NCBI RefSeq assembly: GCF_000328705.1
Contig: NC_019673.1
Coordinates: 3,410,001-3,474,000 of the forward strand
From: Saccharothrix espanaensis DSM 44229
GTDB taxonomy: Bacteria; Actinomycetota; Actinomycetes; Mycobacteriales; Pseudonocardiaceae
Length of the DNA: 64,000 nucleotides
Direction: 5' to 3'
Both the position numbers and the translations under genes were made by a program. Below, piece by piece: positions 26,363 to 34,728 of the stretch (its first letter is position 1; each line of letters begins with the position of its first letter). Under the pieces are notes generated by a model. That model was not told the origin of the DNA, ran no database searches, and was given only the letters and a program-made list of their open reading frames with translations.

Positions 26363-27346
26363 ATGTCCGACCTGCGCTGGGGTGTGCTCGGTTCGACGGC
26401 GTCCATCAGCCGGCAGGTCGCCCCCGCGATCCACCGCGCGCCCGGCAACGCCGTCACGGCGGTCGCGGGGCGGCCCGGTCGGGTCGAGGCGTCGACGGTG
26501 TTCGCCGAGCCGTTCGGCGCGCGTGTCCACGACGGTTTCGACGCGCTGCTGGCCGACGAGGACGTGGACGTCGTCTACATCGCCCTGCCCAACACCGAGC
26601 ACGTCCCGTGGACGTTGCGCGCGCTCGACGCCGGCAAGCACGTGCTGTGCGAGAAGCCGATGGCACTGTCCGCCGCGGACGTCGACCGGATCGCCGCCGC
26701 CGCGGGCGACCGCACGGTGATGGAGGCGTACATGTACCGCTTCCACCCGCAGCAGCGCCGCGTGGTCGAACTCCTCGCCGGCGGCGAGATCGGCGACCTG
26801 CGCGTGGTGCGCGCCGCGTTCGCGCACCCTATGCACCCCGGCGGCATCCAGTACGACCCGGCGTTGGGCGGCGGCGCGACCTGGGACGTCGGCTGCTACG
26901 GCTTCGACGTGGCGCTGTGGGCGTTCGACCGGACCCCGGACAGCGTCCGGGCCCGCTGGCACGCCGAGGGCGGCGCGGCGGTCGACACCACCGGCGTGGC
27001 CGTGCTGGACTTCGGCGCGGGCCGGTCGGCGCTGGTCGACTACAGCTTCGACTACGGCCCGCGCTCCCGCTACGAACTCCAGGGCACCCGCGGGTCGATC
27101 TCGGTACGCAACGCGTGGGCGTACTCCGACGAGGAGTGCGTGATCACGATCGCGACCCTCGACGGCACCCGCGAGGAGGTCCTGCCCGCCGCCGACCCGT
27201 ACCAGCACCAGGCCGAGGCGTTCGGCGCGGCGGTGCGCACCGGGACCGCGCCGCTGGTGTCCCTGGCCGACTCGCGGCGCACCGCCCGGGTGGGCGAGGC
27301 GCTGGTCGAGTCGGCCAGGACGGGTGTCGACGTGCGGCTCAGCTGA
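26363..27346 (+). CDS. Gfo/Idh/MocA family oxidoreductase
   Basis: 327 residues: an N-terminal Rossmann domain (about 1-120, WGVLGSTASISRQVAP, then ALPNTEHVPWT and the catalytic-site motif CEKPMAL) and a C-terminal alpha/beta domain with GGGATWDVGCYGFD. Family members oxidise or reduce sugars and other small molecules with NAD(P). There is no glycosyltransferase or sugar pathway in the window, so the substrate is unknown and it may not belong to the cluster. Its end overlaps the convergent ABC permease gene by 8 bases. Confidence 0.85.
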   Translation: MSDLRWGVLGSTASISRQVAPAIHRAPGNAVTAVAGRPGRVEASTVFAEPFGARVHDGFDALLADEDVDVVYIALPNTEHVPWTLRALDAGKHVLCEKPMALSAADVDRIAAAAGDRTVMEAYMYRFHPQQRRVVELLAGGEIGDLRVVRAAFAHPMHPGGIQYDPALGGGATWDVGCYGFDVALWAFDRTPDSVRARWHAEGGAAVDTTGVAVLDFGAGRSALVDYSFDYGPRSRYELQGTRGSISVRNAWAYSDEECVITIATLDGTREEVLPAADPYQHQAEAFGAAVRTGTAPLVSLADSRRTARVGEALVESARTGVDVRLS

Positions 27347-29777
27347 GCGTCGCCGCGGCTTCCACGGGCGGGGTGCGCAGCACGTAGGCCGTGGACAGCA
27401 GGGTGGACAGCAGGGTCAGCCCGCTGACCGCGCCGACGATGGTCAGGTAGATCCCGATCGGCCCGCTCGGCCACCACGAGCCGTCCATGGCCAGCGCGAA
27501 CGGGACCAGCGTCACCAGCGACACGATCCCGCCGAGCAGGATGCCGCCCAGCGACACCACCACCGCCTCGACGCCGACCATCCGCAGGATCTGCCCGTGG
27601 GTGGCCCCGATCAGCCGTTGCAGCGCGAACTCCCGCCGCCGCTCGCCGGTCGCGATCACCAGCGTGTTGACCAGCGAGATCACCGTGTACGCCAGGATCA
27701 TCCCGACCAGCAGGTAGTTCACCCACGCGCCGGTCTGCTCGCCGCCGCCCCCGCTGCCGCCGGCGGACGCCTCGGACGGGTCCTGCACGCGCAGGTTCGG
27801 GTACTTGTCGGTCAACGAGGTCAGCGCGTCCGTGCCGCCCTTGACCAGCACCCAGCTGATCTGGCCGCCCTTGGCGTGCTTGAGCACCAGGTCGACCGGC
27901 ATCAGCGCGGACTCGTACGGCCCGTCGTGCACCGCGACCAGCTTGACCTGCACGAACTGGCCGTCGCTGAGTCGCATCTTCACGGTGTCGCCGACGGCGG
28001 CGCCCAGCTCGTCGGCCCACTTCCCGGGCAGCACCACCGCGTCGCCGCGCAGGTCGGCGACCGACCCGGCGGTGACCGTGACGGCCAGCGTCTGCTCCAC
28101 CGCACCCGGCGTCACGCCCAGCACGGTGATCTCGTCGTCGTCGTCGCCGTGGTCGGCGAAGTACCCCTCGGTGTCCACCAGCGCGGACGCCGCCTCCACG
28201 CCGGGCAGCGCGGACGCCTCGGCGACCACCTCGGCGGGCAGCGAACCCGACGAGCTGCCGAGCACCGCGTCGGCCCGCAGGTTCTCGGCGAACCCGCCGC
28301 CACCGCCGCCCGCCTGCGTGGTCTGGAGGTAGATCAGCGCGGTCGCCAGGCCGGTGGCGAGCATGACCGGCGTGATCGCGCCCGCCACCCGGACCCGGCG
28401 CGCGCCCGCGTTGAGCACCGCCAGGTACCCGGCGAGCCCGCCCAGCGCGCGGACCGGCCAGCGCAGCAGGGCGATGATCACCGTGGCCGCGGCGGGGGAG
28501 AGCAGCGCGATGCCCGAGGCCCACAGCATCGCCGTGGGACCGGCCGTGGACGCCGCCACCGGACCGGACATGACCAGCGCGGTGATCACGCTCAGGGCGA
28601 CCCCGCCGCCCAGGCAGACCAGCGCGAACACCAGTCTGGGCACGGAGAACCACCGGCTTTGCAGACTCGCTTCCATCAGTGCCTCGGTGGGTTTGGTGAC
28701 CGCGGCGCCCCGGCCCGCGACGAACGCGGCGACCAGCGCGCTGAGCATCGAGATGGCCGCGCCCGCGGCGATGGGCACCCAGCCCTGCCGGAACGCGAGC
28801 TGGGTCGGTGCGACGCCGGCCCCGCCGAGCTGGGTCAGCAGCCACCGCCCGAGGTACCCGCTCAGCGGCCACCCGAGCAGCGTGGCGAGCACCGCGACGA
28901 CCGCCGTCTCGCCCAGCACCAGCCGGCGCAGCTGCCCCGGCGTCGAACCGATCGCCCGCAGCAGCGCCATCTCCCGGTGCCGCTGCTGGACCGAGAGCCC
29001 GAGCGTGCCCGCCACGACGAACATCGCGACCATGATCGCCAGCCCGCCGAACACGGCGGCCAGCGTGATCACGCCCTCGCCGCCGCCCCGCGCGTCCGGG
29101 AACTCGGCCAGGCCGCGCTCGTCGCCCGCCAGGACCACCGCGCCCCGACCGCCGATCGCGCCGGCCAGCTCGTCGCGCACGGTGTCGGCCGACGCGCCGG
29201 GTTCGAGCAGCACGCCGAACAGGTCGACCTTGCCGGGCTTGGCGTAGAGCCGGCGGCCCTCGTCGTCGGAGAAGTAGGCGGCGGGCGCGTCGACCGGCCC
29301 GGACAGCAGCCCGACGACCACGAAGTCCCGGTTCTTGCCGGCGATGCCGAGGGTGATCTCCCGGCCGACCGCCGCGCCGGACTTCGCGTCCAGCACGACC
29401 TCGCCGGTCCTCTCCGGACCCCGGCCGGTGTCCACCCGGTACGGCGTGAGCTCCAGCGCCGACCACAGGTGCCCGGTCGCGTCGCCGCCGGGCAGCGCGA
29501 CCGGGATCGACACGTCCGGCACGACCTTGGCCACGCCCGGCACGTCGACCGCGGCCGCCAGCGACTCGGCCACCGGCGGGCGCTCCAGGTAGGACGGATC
29601 GCCGGACACCAGCAACGGCGCGTTGGCCAGGCGTTGCGGCGCCACGGCGTTGCGGATGCCGGACTCCATGAGCCCGCCGCAGGCCATCACGATCGCGGCC
29701 CCGAGGAACAGGGCGATGAAGGACGCCGCGAAGCCGCCGATGCGGAAGCGGAGCGTGCGCAGTGCCAGGCCCAGCAT
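27339..29777 (-). CDS. FtsX-like ABC transporter permease
   Basis: 812 residues with two FtsX-type units: N-terminal helix with an external MacB-like domain, three helices (near residues 240-350), further helices at about 385-460, a second external domain, then three C-terminal helices (about 685-805). This is the fused double-unit permease often paired with a LolD/MacB-type ATPase, here encoded immediately upstream with a one-base overlap. Such systems export or extract peptides and lipids, or relay signals. Its place between the two halves of the cluster suggests export or self-resistance, which is inference. Confidence 0.87.
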   Translation of the reverse strand: MLGLALRTLRFRIGGFAASFIALFLGAAIVMACGGLMESGIRNAVAPQRLANAPLLVSGDPSYLERPPVAESLAAAVDVPGVAKVVPDVSIPVALPGGDATGHLWSALELTPYRVDTGRGPERTGEVVLDAKSGAAVGREITLGIAGKNRDFVVVGLLSGPVDAPAAYFSDDEGRRLYAKPGKVDLFGVLLEPGASADTVRDELAGAIGGRGAVVLAGDERGLAEFPDARGGGEGVITLAAVFGGLAIMVAMFVVAGTLGLSVQQRHREMALLRAIGSTPGQLRRLVLGETAVVAVLATLLGWPLSGYLGRWLLTQLGGAGVAPTQLAFRQGWVPIAAGAAISMLSALVAAFVAGRGAAVTKPTEALMEASLQSRWFSVPRLVFALVCLGGGVALSVITALVMSGPVAASTAGPTAMLWASGIALLSPAAATVIIALLRWPVRALGGLAGYLAVLNAGARRVRVAGAITPVMLATGLATALIYLQTTQAGGGGGGFAENLRADAVLGSSSGSLPAEVVAEASALPGVEAASALVDTEGYFADHGDDDDEITVLGVTPGAVEQTLAVTVTAGSVADLRGDAVVLPGKWADELGAAVGDTVKMRLSDGQFVQVKLVAVHDGPYESALMPVDLVLKHAKGGQISWVLVKGGTDALTSLTDKYPNLRVQDPSEASAGGSGGGGEQTGAWVNYLLVGMILAYTVISLVNTLVIATGERRREFALQRLIGATHGQILRMVGVEAVVVSLGGILLGGIVSLVTLVPFALAMDGSWWPSGPIGIYLTIVGAVSGLTLLSTLLSTAYVLRTPPVEAAATLS

Positions 29778-30568
29778 CAGCGCAGCCCACCTGTCAGGTC
29801 GGCCGCGGGCACGTCGGCCCAGGCGCCCAGCTGGGTCATCCGCTCGCTCACCGCGTGCGCGGTCGGCGAGGTGAGCTCGCCGGCGATCTGGCCGTCGGCG
29901 AGGAACACCACCCGGTCGGCGTGGGCGGCGGCCACCGGGTCGTGCGTCACGATGACAACGGACTGGCCGACCTCGCGCACCGCCTGCCGCAGCAGCGCGA
30001 GGACCTCCAGCGCGGTCCGGGTGTCCAGCGAGCCGGTCGGCTCGTCGCCGAAGATGACGGCGGGGCGGGTGATCAGCGCGCGGGCGATGGCCACCCGCTG
30101 CTGCTGGCCGCCGGACAGCTCGCCCGGCCGGTGACCCTTCCGGTCGGACAGTCCCACCCGGGCGATGACGTCGTCCACTTCGGTCCGCTTGGCCCGCCGG
30201 CCCGCCAGGCGCAGCGGGAGCTGGATGTTCTCCACGACGGTGAGCGCGGGGAGCAGGTTGAAGGACTGGAAGACGAAGCCGATCCGCTCGCGGCGCAGCT
30301 CGGTGAGCTCGCGCTCGCTCAGGCCGGTGATGTCCTGGCCGTCGAGGACGACGGTGCCCGACGTCGGGCGGTCCAGGCCCGCGGCGCAGTGCAGGGCGGT
30401 GCTCTTGCCGGAACCCGAGGGACCCATCACGGCGGTGAAGGTACCGCGTGCGATACCGAGGGTGACTCCGTCAAGCGCGACCACGCCGTTGCGCTCATTG
30501 CCGTAAACCTTGCGGACCGAATGCAAGCGCACCACGTCGTCCGAGTCTTGATTCGGAGACATTTTCAC
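29777..30568 (-). CDS. ABC transporter ATP-binding protein (MacB/LolD type)
   Basis: 263 residues: Walker A GPSGSGKST, Q-loop FVFQSFNLLP, signature LSGGQQQRVAIARAL, Walker B VIFGDEPTGSLD and H-loop VTHD. The pattern is that of the ATPases that work with FtsX-like permeases, and the permease gene follows with overlapping stop and start. The ATG at 30568 opens the transcript and faces the divergent LysR-type gene across 381 bases. Confidence 0.92.
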   Translation of the reverse strand: MKMSPNQDSDDVVRLHSVRKVYGNERNGVVALDGVTLGIARGTFTAVMGPSGSGKSTALHCAAGLDRPTSGTVVLDGQDITGLSERELTELRRERIGFVFQSFNLLPALTVVENIQLPLRLAGRRAKRTEVDDVIARVGLSDRKGHRPGELSGGQQQRVAIARALITRPAVIFGDEPTGSLDTRTALEVLALLRQAVREVGQSVVIVTHDPVAAAHADRVVFLADGQIAGELTSPTAHAVSERMTQLGAWADVPAADLTGGLR

Positions 30569-30949
30569 GTTCTAGCTCCCCACGTGACCAATCGGGTGAG
30601 TACCCGCGCGGGAGACCATACGTTCGGGTTCCGCAGCGCGGCACTGGTGCAGACCCCCCGATCCGCCATCCGGGGGCCGGCGGAAGTCGCTGCACCGCAA
30701 CGGTCCGGCCACCGGCGCTGCCGACGATCGAGTAGGTGGTGCGGGGCATCCTAGCCACCGTTTCCATAATTCCGGCGGTGCTCCGGCGAAGAATGGGCAA
30801 CCGCGGAAACGCCGCGCGCGTCCGACGAGGTGGGGTACGTTGTAACGGCCGCCCGGCACCGCCGAGAGGGTTTGGTGAATACCGCCCGAACGGCCGAACA
30901 ACGCTCCGCGCGTGAACCCCGAGAACCGACGCGAAGGGGTTGGACAACC
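30569..30949. promoter_or_regulatory. Divergent promoter region between the ABC exporter and LysR genes
   Basis: 381 bases without a gene. It must hold the promoters of both flanking operons and, by LysR custom, the regulator's own binding site. CCCCC and GGGGG tracts around 30654-30680 form an imperfect inverted repeat with an ATCC core. No TCAGC repeats at 11-bp spacing were seen, so these genes seem to be outside the proposed SARP regulon. Exact promoter elements are not obvious. Confidence 0.45.
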
Positions 30950-31984
30950 ATGCACCTGGAGATTCGGCACGCGCGGGTGGTCATGACGCTCGCCGAGGCC
31001 GGCAGCATCTCGAAGGCCGCGGCCAAGCTGTCGTTGCCGCAGCCGAGTCTCACCGCCCAGCTCCGGCGGATCGAGAAGGCGGTCGGCGGCGACCTGTTCG
31101 TCCGGTCCGCCTTCGGCATCACGCCGACCCCGCTGGGCGAGCGGTTGATCCCGATGCTCGCCGACCTGGCGACCCGTGCCGACGCGGTGGTGGCCGAGGC
31201 GTCCTCGCTGTCGTCCGGCATCCTGCGCATCGGCAACGCCGAGTGGACGCCGGTCACGTTGCGCCGCGCCCTCCAGTCGTCGCTGCCGTCGGTCGAGGTG
31301 CAGACGGTCACGCTGGACCCGGCGCTCGGCGTGGACGCGGTGAGCCGGGGCGAGCTGACCGCGGCGCTGGTGCCCAGCCCGGAAGCCGTGGACGGCGTGC
31401 GCGACCTCGACCCGTCGCTGGCCAAGGAGATCATCGTCCGCGAACCGATCTGGCTGGCGCTGCCGCGCGACCACGCGCTCGCGCGCCGGACTACGGTGAG
31501 CCGAAGGCACATGGTCTCGTTGAGCTGGGTGCAGCACGTGCCGGGGCACTGGTTCCACCCCGTCGAGGAGCACCTGTTCCGCAAGCTCGACCACCCGACG
31601 CCCGAGGTCCTGCACTACGCGGGCGGTCACGCCGAGGCGATGAGCTGGGTCCGCGACGCGGGCGCGGCGGCCCTGGCCACCCCGACCGGCTCGACGGCGG
31701 ACGTCAGCCTGGTCGCGATGACCGAGCCGCTGCGCAGCCGGCTGCTGCTGGTGTGGCGGCCGGGCTCGATCCACCCGAACACGTTGCGCCAGCTCATCGA
31801 CGCCCTGCGCCGGTACTACTGCGACTACGCCCGGACCATCCCGCGCTACTGGAACTGGATGACCGAGCGCCCCACCGACTTCCCGGAACTGGCCAACTTC
31901 CTGCCCCGCCCGAGCCGCTGGTGGCCCCGCGACTCCGGCCCCGAACCCCCCACCGGCACCACCCCGCGCAGCGCCGCCACCTGA
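30950..31984 (+). CDS. LysR family transcriptional regulator
   Basis: 344 residues. The N-terminal winged helix-turn-helix is clear (LEIRHARVVMTLAEAGSISKAAAKL, then QPSLTAQLRRIEKAVGGDLF), followed by a substrate-binding domain from about residue 90. The ATG at 30950 follows AAGGGG and matches the family N terminus; the frame is open 40 codons further upstream. It diverges from the FtsX-type ABC genes, which are its most likely target. The C terminus is about 35 residues longer than most LysR proteins and rich in Arg and Pro. Confidence 0.9.
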   Translation: MHLEIRHARVVMTLAEAGSISKAAAKLSLPQPSLTAQLRRIEKAVGGDLFVRSAFGITPTPLGERLIPMLADLATRADAVVAEASSLSSGILRIGNAEWTPVTLRRALQSSLPSVEVQTVTLDPALGVDAVSRGELTAALVPSPEAVDGVRDLDPSLAKEIIVREPIWLALPRDHALARRTTVSRRHMVSLSWVQHVPGHWFHPVEEHLFRKLDHPTPEVLHYAGGHAEAMSWVRDAGAAALATPTGSTADVSLVAMTEPLRSRLLLVWRPGSIHPNTLRQLIDALRRYYCDYARTIPRYWNWMTERPTDFPELANFLPRPSRWWPRDSGPEPPTGTTPRSAAT

Positions 31985-32003
31985 CGGCCCGCGCCCTCGC
32001 CGC

Positions 32004-32269
32004 ATCGCGAGTCATATCGCCACTCGTGTCGCGAGCCGCGCTGTGAGCTGCGGCGCGAGTCGTACCGCGAGTCGTACCGCGAGTTGTGCTGCGATCCGCG
32101 TCGCGATCCGCGCTGTGAGTCGTTTCGCGAGTCGTTTCGCGAACCGTCCCGCCCGACGGTGGGGTGTCGGTCGCCCCGGCTGCCTGCCGGGAGTCGTGTC
32201 GCGATACGTATCGCCGGCGGGGTCGCGAGCCATGTCGCCGGCGGGGTCGCGAGTCGTTTGGCCGGCGGT
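32004..32269. repeat. Degenerate 12-bp tandem repeat array with a 24-bp sub-array
   Basis: From 32004 to 32147 the DNA reads as twelve consecutive 12-base units of the type (a/g)(t/c)CGCGAGTCGT, with 1-4 changes per unit. After a 50-base break, three 24-base units (32198-32221, 32222-32245, 32246-32269) repeat GTCGCGAG..., each ending in GCCGGCGG. The 12-base period keeps reading frames open and produces false ORFs with four-residue repeats, none with a ribosome site. The array fills most of the 462-base gap between the LysR gene and the KAS III operon and ends about 90 bases before the SARP boxes. Confidence 0.8.
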
Positions 32270-32361
32270 TGCGCGAGGCGTGCGGCCGAAGCTGGGGGAG
32301 CGCGTTCGGCACGTGTTGTGGCAGGGTGGGTTCTATCTTCTTTCTATAGCGAAACCACCGG

Positions 32362-32390
32362 TCAGCGCCCTGTCAGCCCGGTGTCAGCGA
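32362..32390 (+). promoter_or_regulatory. SARP operator: three TCAGC repeats at 11-bp spacing
   Basis: TCAGC begins at 32362, 32373 and 32384, giving three direct repeats exactly one helical turn apart (TCAGCGC, TCAGCCC, TCAGCGA). SARPs of the DnrI/ActII-ORF4 type bind heptamer repeats at this spacing just upstream of the -10 element. Eight bases after the third heptamer lies AACCTT, a possible -10. The KAS III start codon is 57 bases downstream of the boxes. An AT-rich element, TTCTATCTTCTTTCTATAGC at 32331-32350, lies just upstream. Confidence 0.72.
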
Positions 32391-32446
32391 CCCTCGCGAA
32401 CCTTGTCCCGCAACCGGAGGAGAAGGCCCTAGCGAGGAGGTCGCAC

Positions 32447-33373
32447 ATGACGGCGTTGGTGGCGGTGTCGAGTCACCTGCCGGAGACGGTGGCCGTCGCG
32501 GAGCTGCAGGAGCCGCTGGGGCTGGACGACCAGCAGGTGCGTCGGTTCACCCGGCTCTACGGCCTCGACCGGATCTGCAAGTCCCCGCTGTCGGAGGCGG
32601 AGCTGCTGGTCGCCGCCGCCGAGAAGCTCGACGGGCTGCGCGGCCAGGAGGACCGCGTCAAGTACGTCATCCGGGCCAAGGGGATGCGGACCACCGCGCC
32701 CTACCCGGTCAGCCCGGTGCACCAGGTCCGCGAGACGCTCGGCCTGCGGCACGCCCAGACGCTTTCGGTGGCCGACCACGGCTGCGCCACCGGGCTGCTG
32801 GCGATGGACGTCGCCGGCACGCTGCTCGCCGCCGACGGCGACCCGGACGCGCTGGCCCTGATCCTGGCCGGCGACAAGACGTTCACCCCGTTCACCCAGT
32901 GGGTGCAGGACACCTCGATCATGGGCGAGGGGATGGCCGCCATCCTGGTCGCGCCGGACGGCGACCGCGACACCGTGCGCGGCTACGCCAGCCGGATCCA
33001 CGGCCGCACCGACGGCGTCATCGACCTCACCCCGGAGATCGCCAAGCACGCCCGCAAGATCTACCAGGACGCGCTCGCCGAAGTGGTCGGCGCGGCGGCC
33101 GAGGAAGCGGGCATCGGCATTCCGGACATCGACCTGGTGCTGCCGCACAACGTCAACCGCGTGTCGTGGACCGTGGCCGCGAAGAACCTCGGCCTGCCCA
33201 ACGACAAGTTCTTCCTGGACAACCTGTCGGCCACCGGCCACTGCTTCTGCGCCGACCCGTTCATCAACTACCAGACGGTGACCGAACTGGGTCTGCTCAA
33301 GCCCGGCGACAAGTACCTGATGACCGCCGCCGGCCTCGGCCAGACGTTCGCCGCGATGGTCCTGGAGCACTGA
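32447..33373 (+). CDS. KAS III-family condensing enzyme with complete catalytic triad
   Basis: 308 residues of the FabH/KAS III thiolase fold. All three catalytic residues can be placed: C113 in DHGCATGL, H234 in LPHNVNRV and N259 in LDNLSATGH. The ATG at 32447 follows GAGGAGG. It opens a run of seven genes with gaps of at most three bases, most of them overlapping, and lies directly behind a SARP operator. KAS III enzymes start chains from an acyl-CoA or acyl-ACP and malonyl-ACP, and some divergent members act as acyltransferases. Here the acyl donor could be the aminoacyl-ACP made by the next three genes, which is inference. Confidence 0.82.
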   Translation: MTALVAVSSHLPETVAVAELQEPLGLDDQQVRRFTRLYGLDRICKSPLSEAELLVAAAEKLDGLRGQEDRVKYVIRAKGMRTTAPYPVSPVHQVRETLGLRHAQTLSVADHGCATGLLAMDVAGTLLAADGDPDALALILAGDKTFTPFTQWVQDTSIMGEGMAAILVAPDGDRDTVRGYASRIHGRTDGVIDLTPEIAKHARKIYQDALAEVVGAAAEEAGIGIPDIDLVLPHNVNRVSWTVAAKNLGLPNDKFFLDNLSATGHCFCADPFINYQTVTELGLLKPGDKYLMTAAGLGQTFAAMVLEH

Positions 33374-33375
33374 CA

Positions 33376-34728
33376 ATGGACGATTTCACCCGCAGGCTCA
33401 AGACCGCGCTGCTCGGCATCACCGACGGCTCGCTGGCCTTCCTGGGCAATTTCGAGGTCGAGGAGCGCTGGGCGCTCGGCGAGCACACGCTGCCCCGCAT
33501 CTCCGCGGCCGGCGGCGCGGCCGTGGTCAACCACATGGACGAGTTCGCGCTGCTCCTCGCGTCCGGCGACGACCACGTCGTGCTCAAGGCCGCGCCGGAC
33601 CCGGACTTCCTGGCCTACCTGCGCGGCCTGGGCATCGACCTGCCGACCGTGCACGTGGTCGCGGACTCCGACCCGCGCCGCACGGTCACCGCCGACGCGC
33701 TCGCCGACCCGGCGCTGGTCGCCCGGCTGCGCGAGCTGGCCGCCCAGGGCGTCCGGCTCACCGCGCACGGGGTGTCCGACGTGGAGGAGTCGCTCGCCCG
33801 GGCCTCCGGGATGGCCCTGGCCGCGCCGGACTCGGTGACCTGCAAGGCGGTCAACAGCAAGGTCTACAGCCGCCGCGCCGCCGACGAGCTCGGCCTGCGC
33901 CAGCCCGCCGGCTGGGCGTGCGAGACGGTGGACGAGCTGCGCGCGGCCTTCGACGGCGCGCGCGAACTCGTCGCCGCCGGCCACAAGGTGGTCGTGAAGG
34001 AGGCGTTCGGCGTCTCCGGCAAGGGCATCGCGGTGCTGGAGAGCGACCGCCGGATGGACCGCCTGCTCGGCCTGATCGCCAAGGCGGTCGACAAGTCCGG
34101 GCAGCCCCGGGTGGCGTTCGTGGTCGAGGACTGGGTGGCCAAGCGCGCCGACCTCAACTACCAGTTCACCGTCGGCCGCGACGGCGACGTGCGGTTCGAC
34201 TTCGTCAAGGAGCTGCACACCGAAGGCGGTGTCCACAAAGGACACCGGATGCCGGCGCGGCTGTCCCCGGCGCAGGTCGCCGAGCTCACCGACACCGCCC
34301 ACCGGCTGGGCAAGAAGCTCGCCGCGGACGGCTACTTCGGCGTGGTCGGCGTGGACGCGATGGTCGACCCCGACGACGGGCTGTACCCGGTCGTGGAGAT
34401 CAACGCGCGCAACAACATGTCCACCTACCAGACCCGCGTCCAGGACCGGTTCGTCGGCGCGGGGCAGATCGCGCTCGCCCGGCACTACCCGGTGCGGCTG
34501 ACCGGGCGGCTGGCCTTCGCCGAGGTCCGCGCGCTGCTGGCCGGCCTGCTGCTGGAGCACGCCGGCGGCACCGGCCTGCTGGTCAACAACTTCGCCACGG
34601 TGAACGCCGGCCACCGCGCCGCCGCGACGTTCGACGGCAGGCTCTACGGCCTGCTCGTCGGCACGTCGGACGAGCAGATCGCGGCCGTGGACGACGAGAT
34701 CACCTCCCGATTGGAGGCACGGCCGTGA
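33376..34728 (+). CDS. ATP-grasp ligase, BtrJ-like aminoacyl-ACP ligase (predicted)
   Basis: 450 residues with ATP-grasp features in the C-terminal half: KVVVKEAFGVSGKGIAVL (nucleotide-binding lysines and Gly loop), FVVEDWVAKRADLNYQF, and the Mg-binding PVVEINARNNMSTYQ. ATP-grasp enzymes form amide or thioester links through an acyl phosphate. It is followed by a BtrK-like decarboxylase and an ACP. In butirosin biosynthesis the trio BtrJ, BtrK and BtrI loads glutamate onto an ACP and decarboxylates it; by that analogy this enzyme would attach an amino acid to the ACP at 36029. Peptide ligase activity is the main alternative. Confidence 0.72.
   Translation: MDDFTRRLKTALLGITDGSLAFLGNFEVEERWALGEHTLPRISAAGGAAVVNHMDEFALLLASGDDHVVLKAAPDPDFLAYLRGLGIDLPTVHVVADSDPRRTVTADALADPALVARLRELAAQGVRLTAHGVSDVEESLARASGMALAAPDSVTCKAVNSKVYSRRAADELGLRQPAGWACETVDELRAAFDGARELVAAGHKVVVKEAFGVSGKGIAVLESDRRMDRLLGLIAKAVDKSGQPRVAFVVEDWVAKRADLNYQFTVGRDGDVRFDFVKELHTEGGVHKGHRMPARLSPAQVAELTDTAHRLGKKLAADGYFGVVGVDAMVDPDDGLYPVVEINARNNMSTYQTRVQDRFVGAGQIALARHYPVRLTGRLAFAEVRALLAGLLLEHAGGTGLLVNNFATVNAGHRAAATFDGRLYGLLVGTSDEQIAAVDDEITSRLEARP

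Noticed and set aside
32012..32312. Minus-strand ORFs with four-residue repeats (RLAKRLTARIAT style)
   Set aside because: They are by-products of the 12-bp tandem repeat; there is no ribosome site and the frames do not agree with each other.
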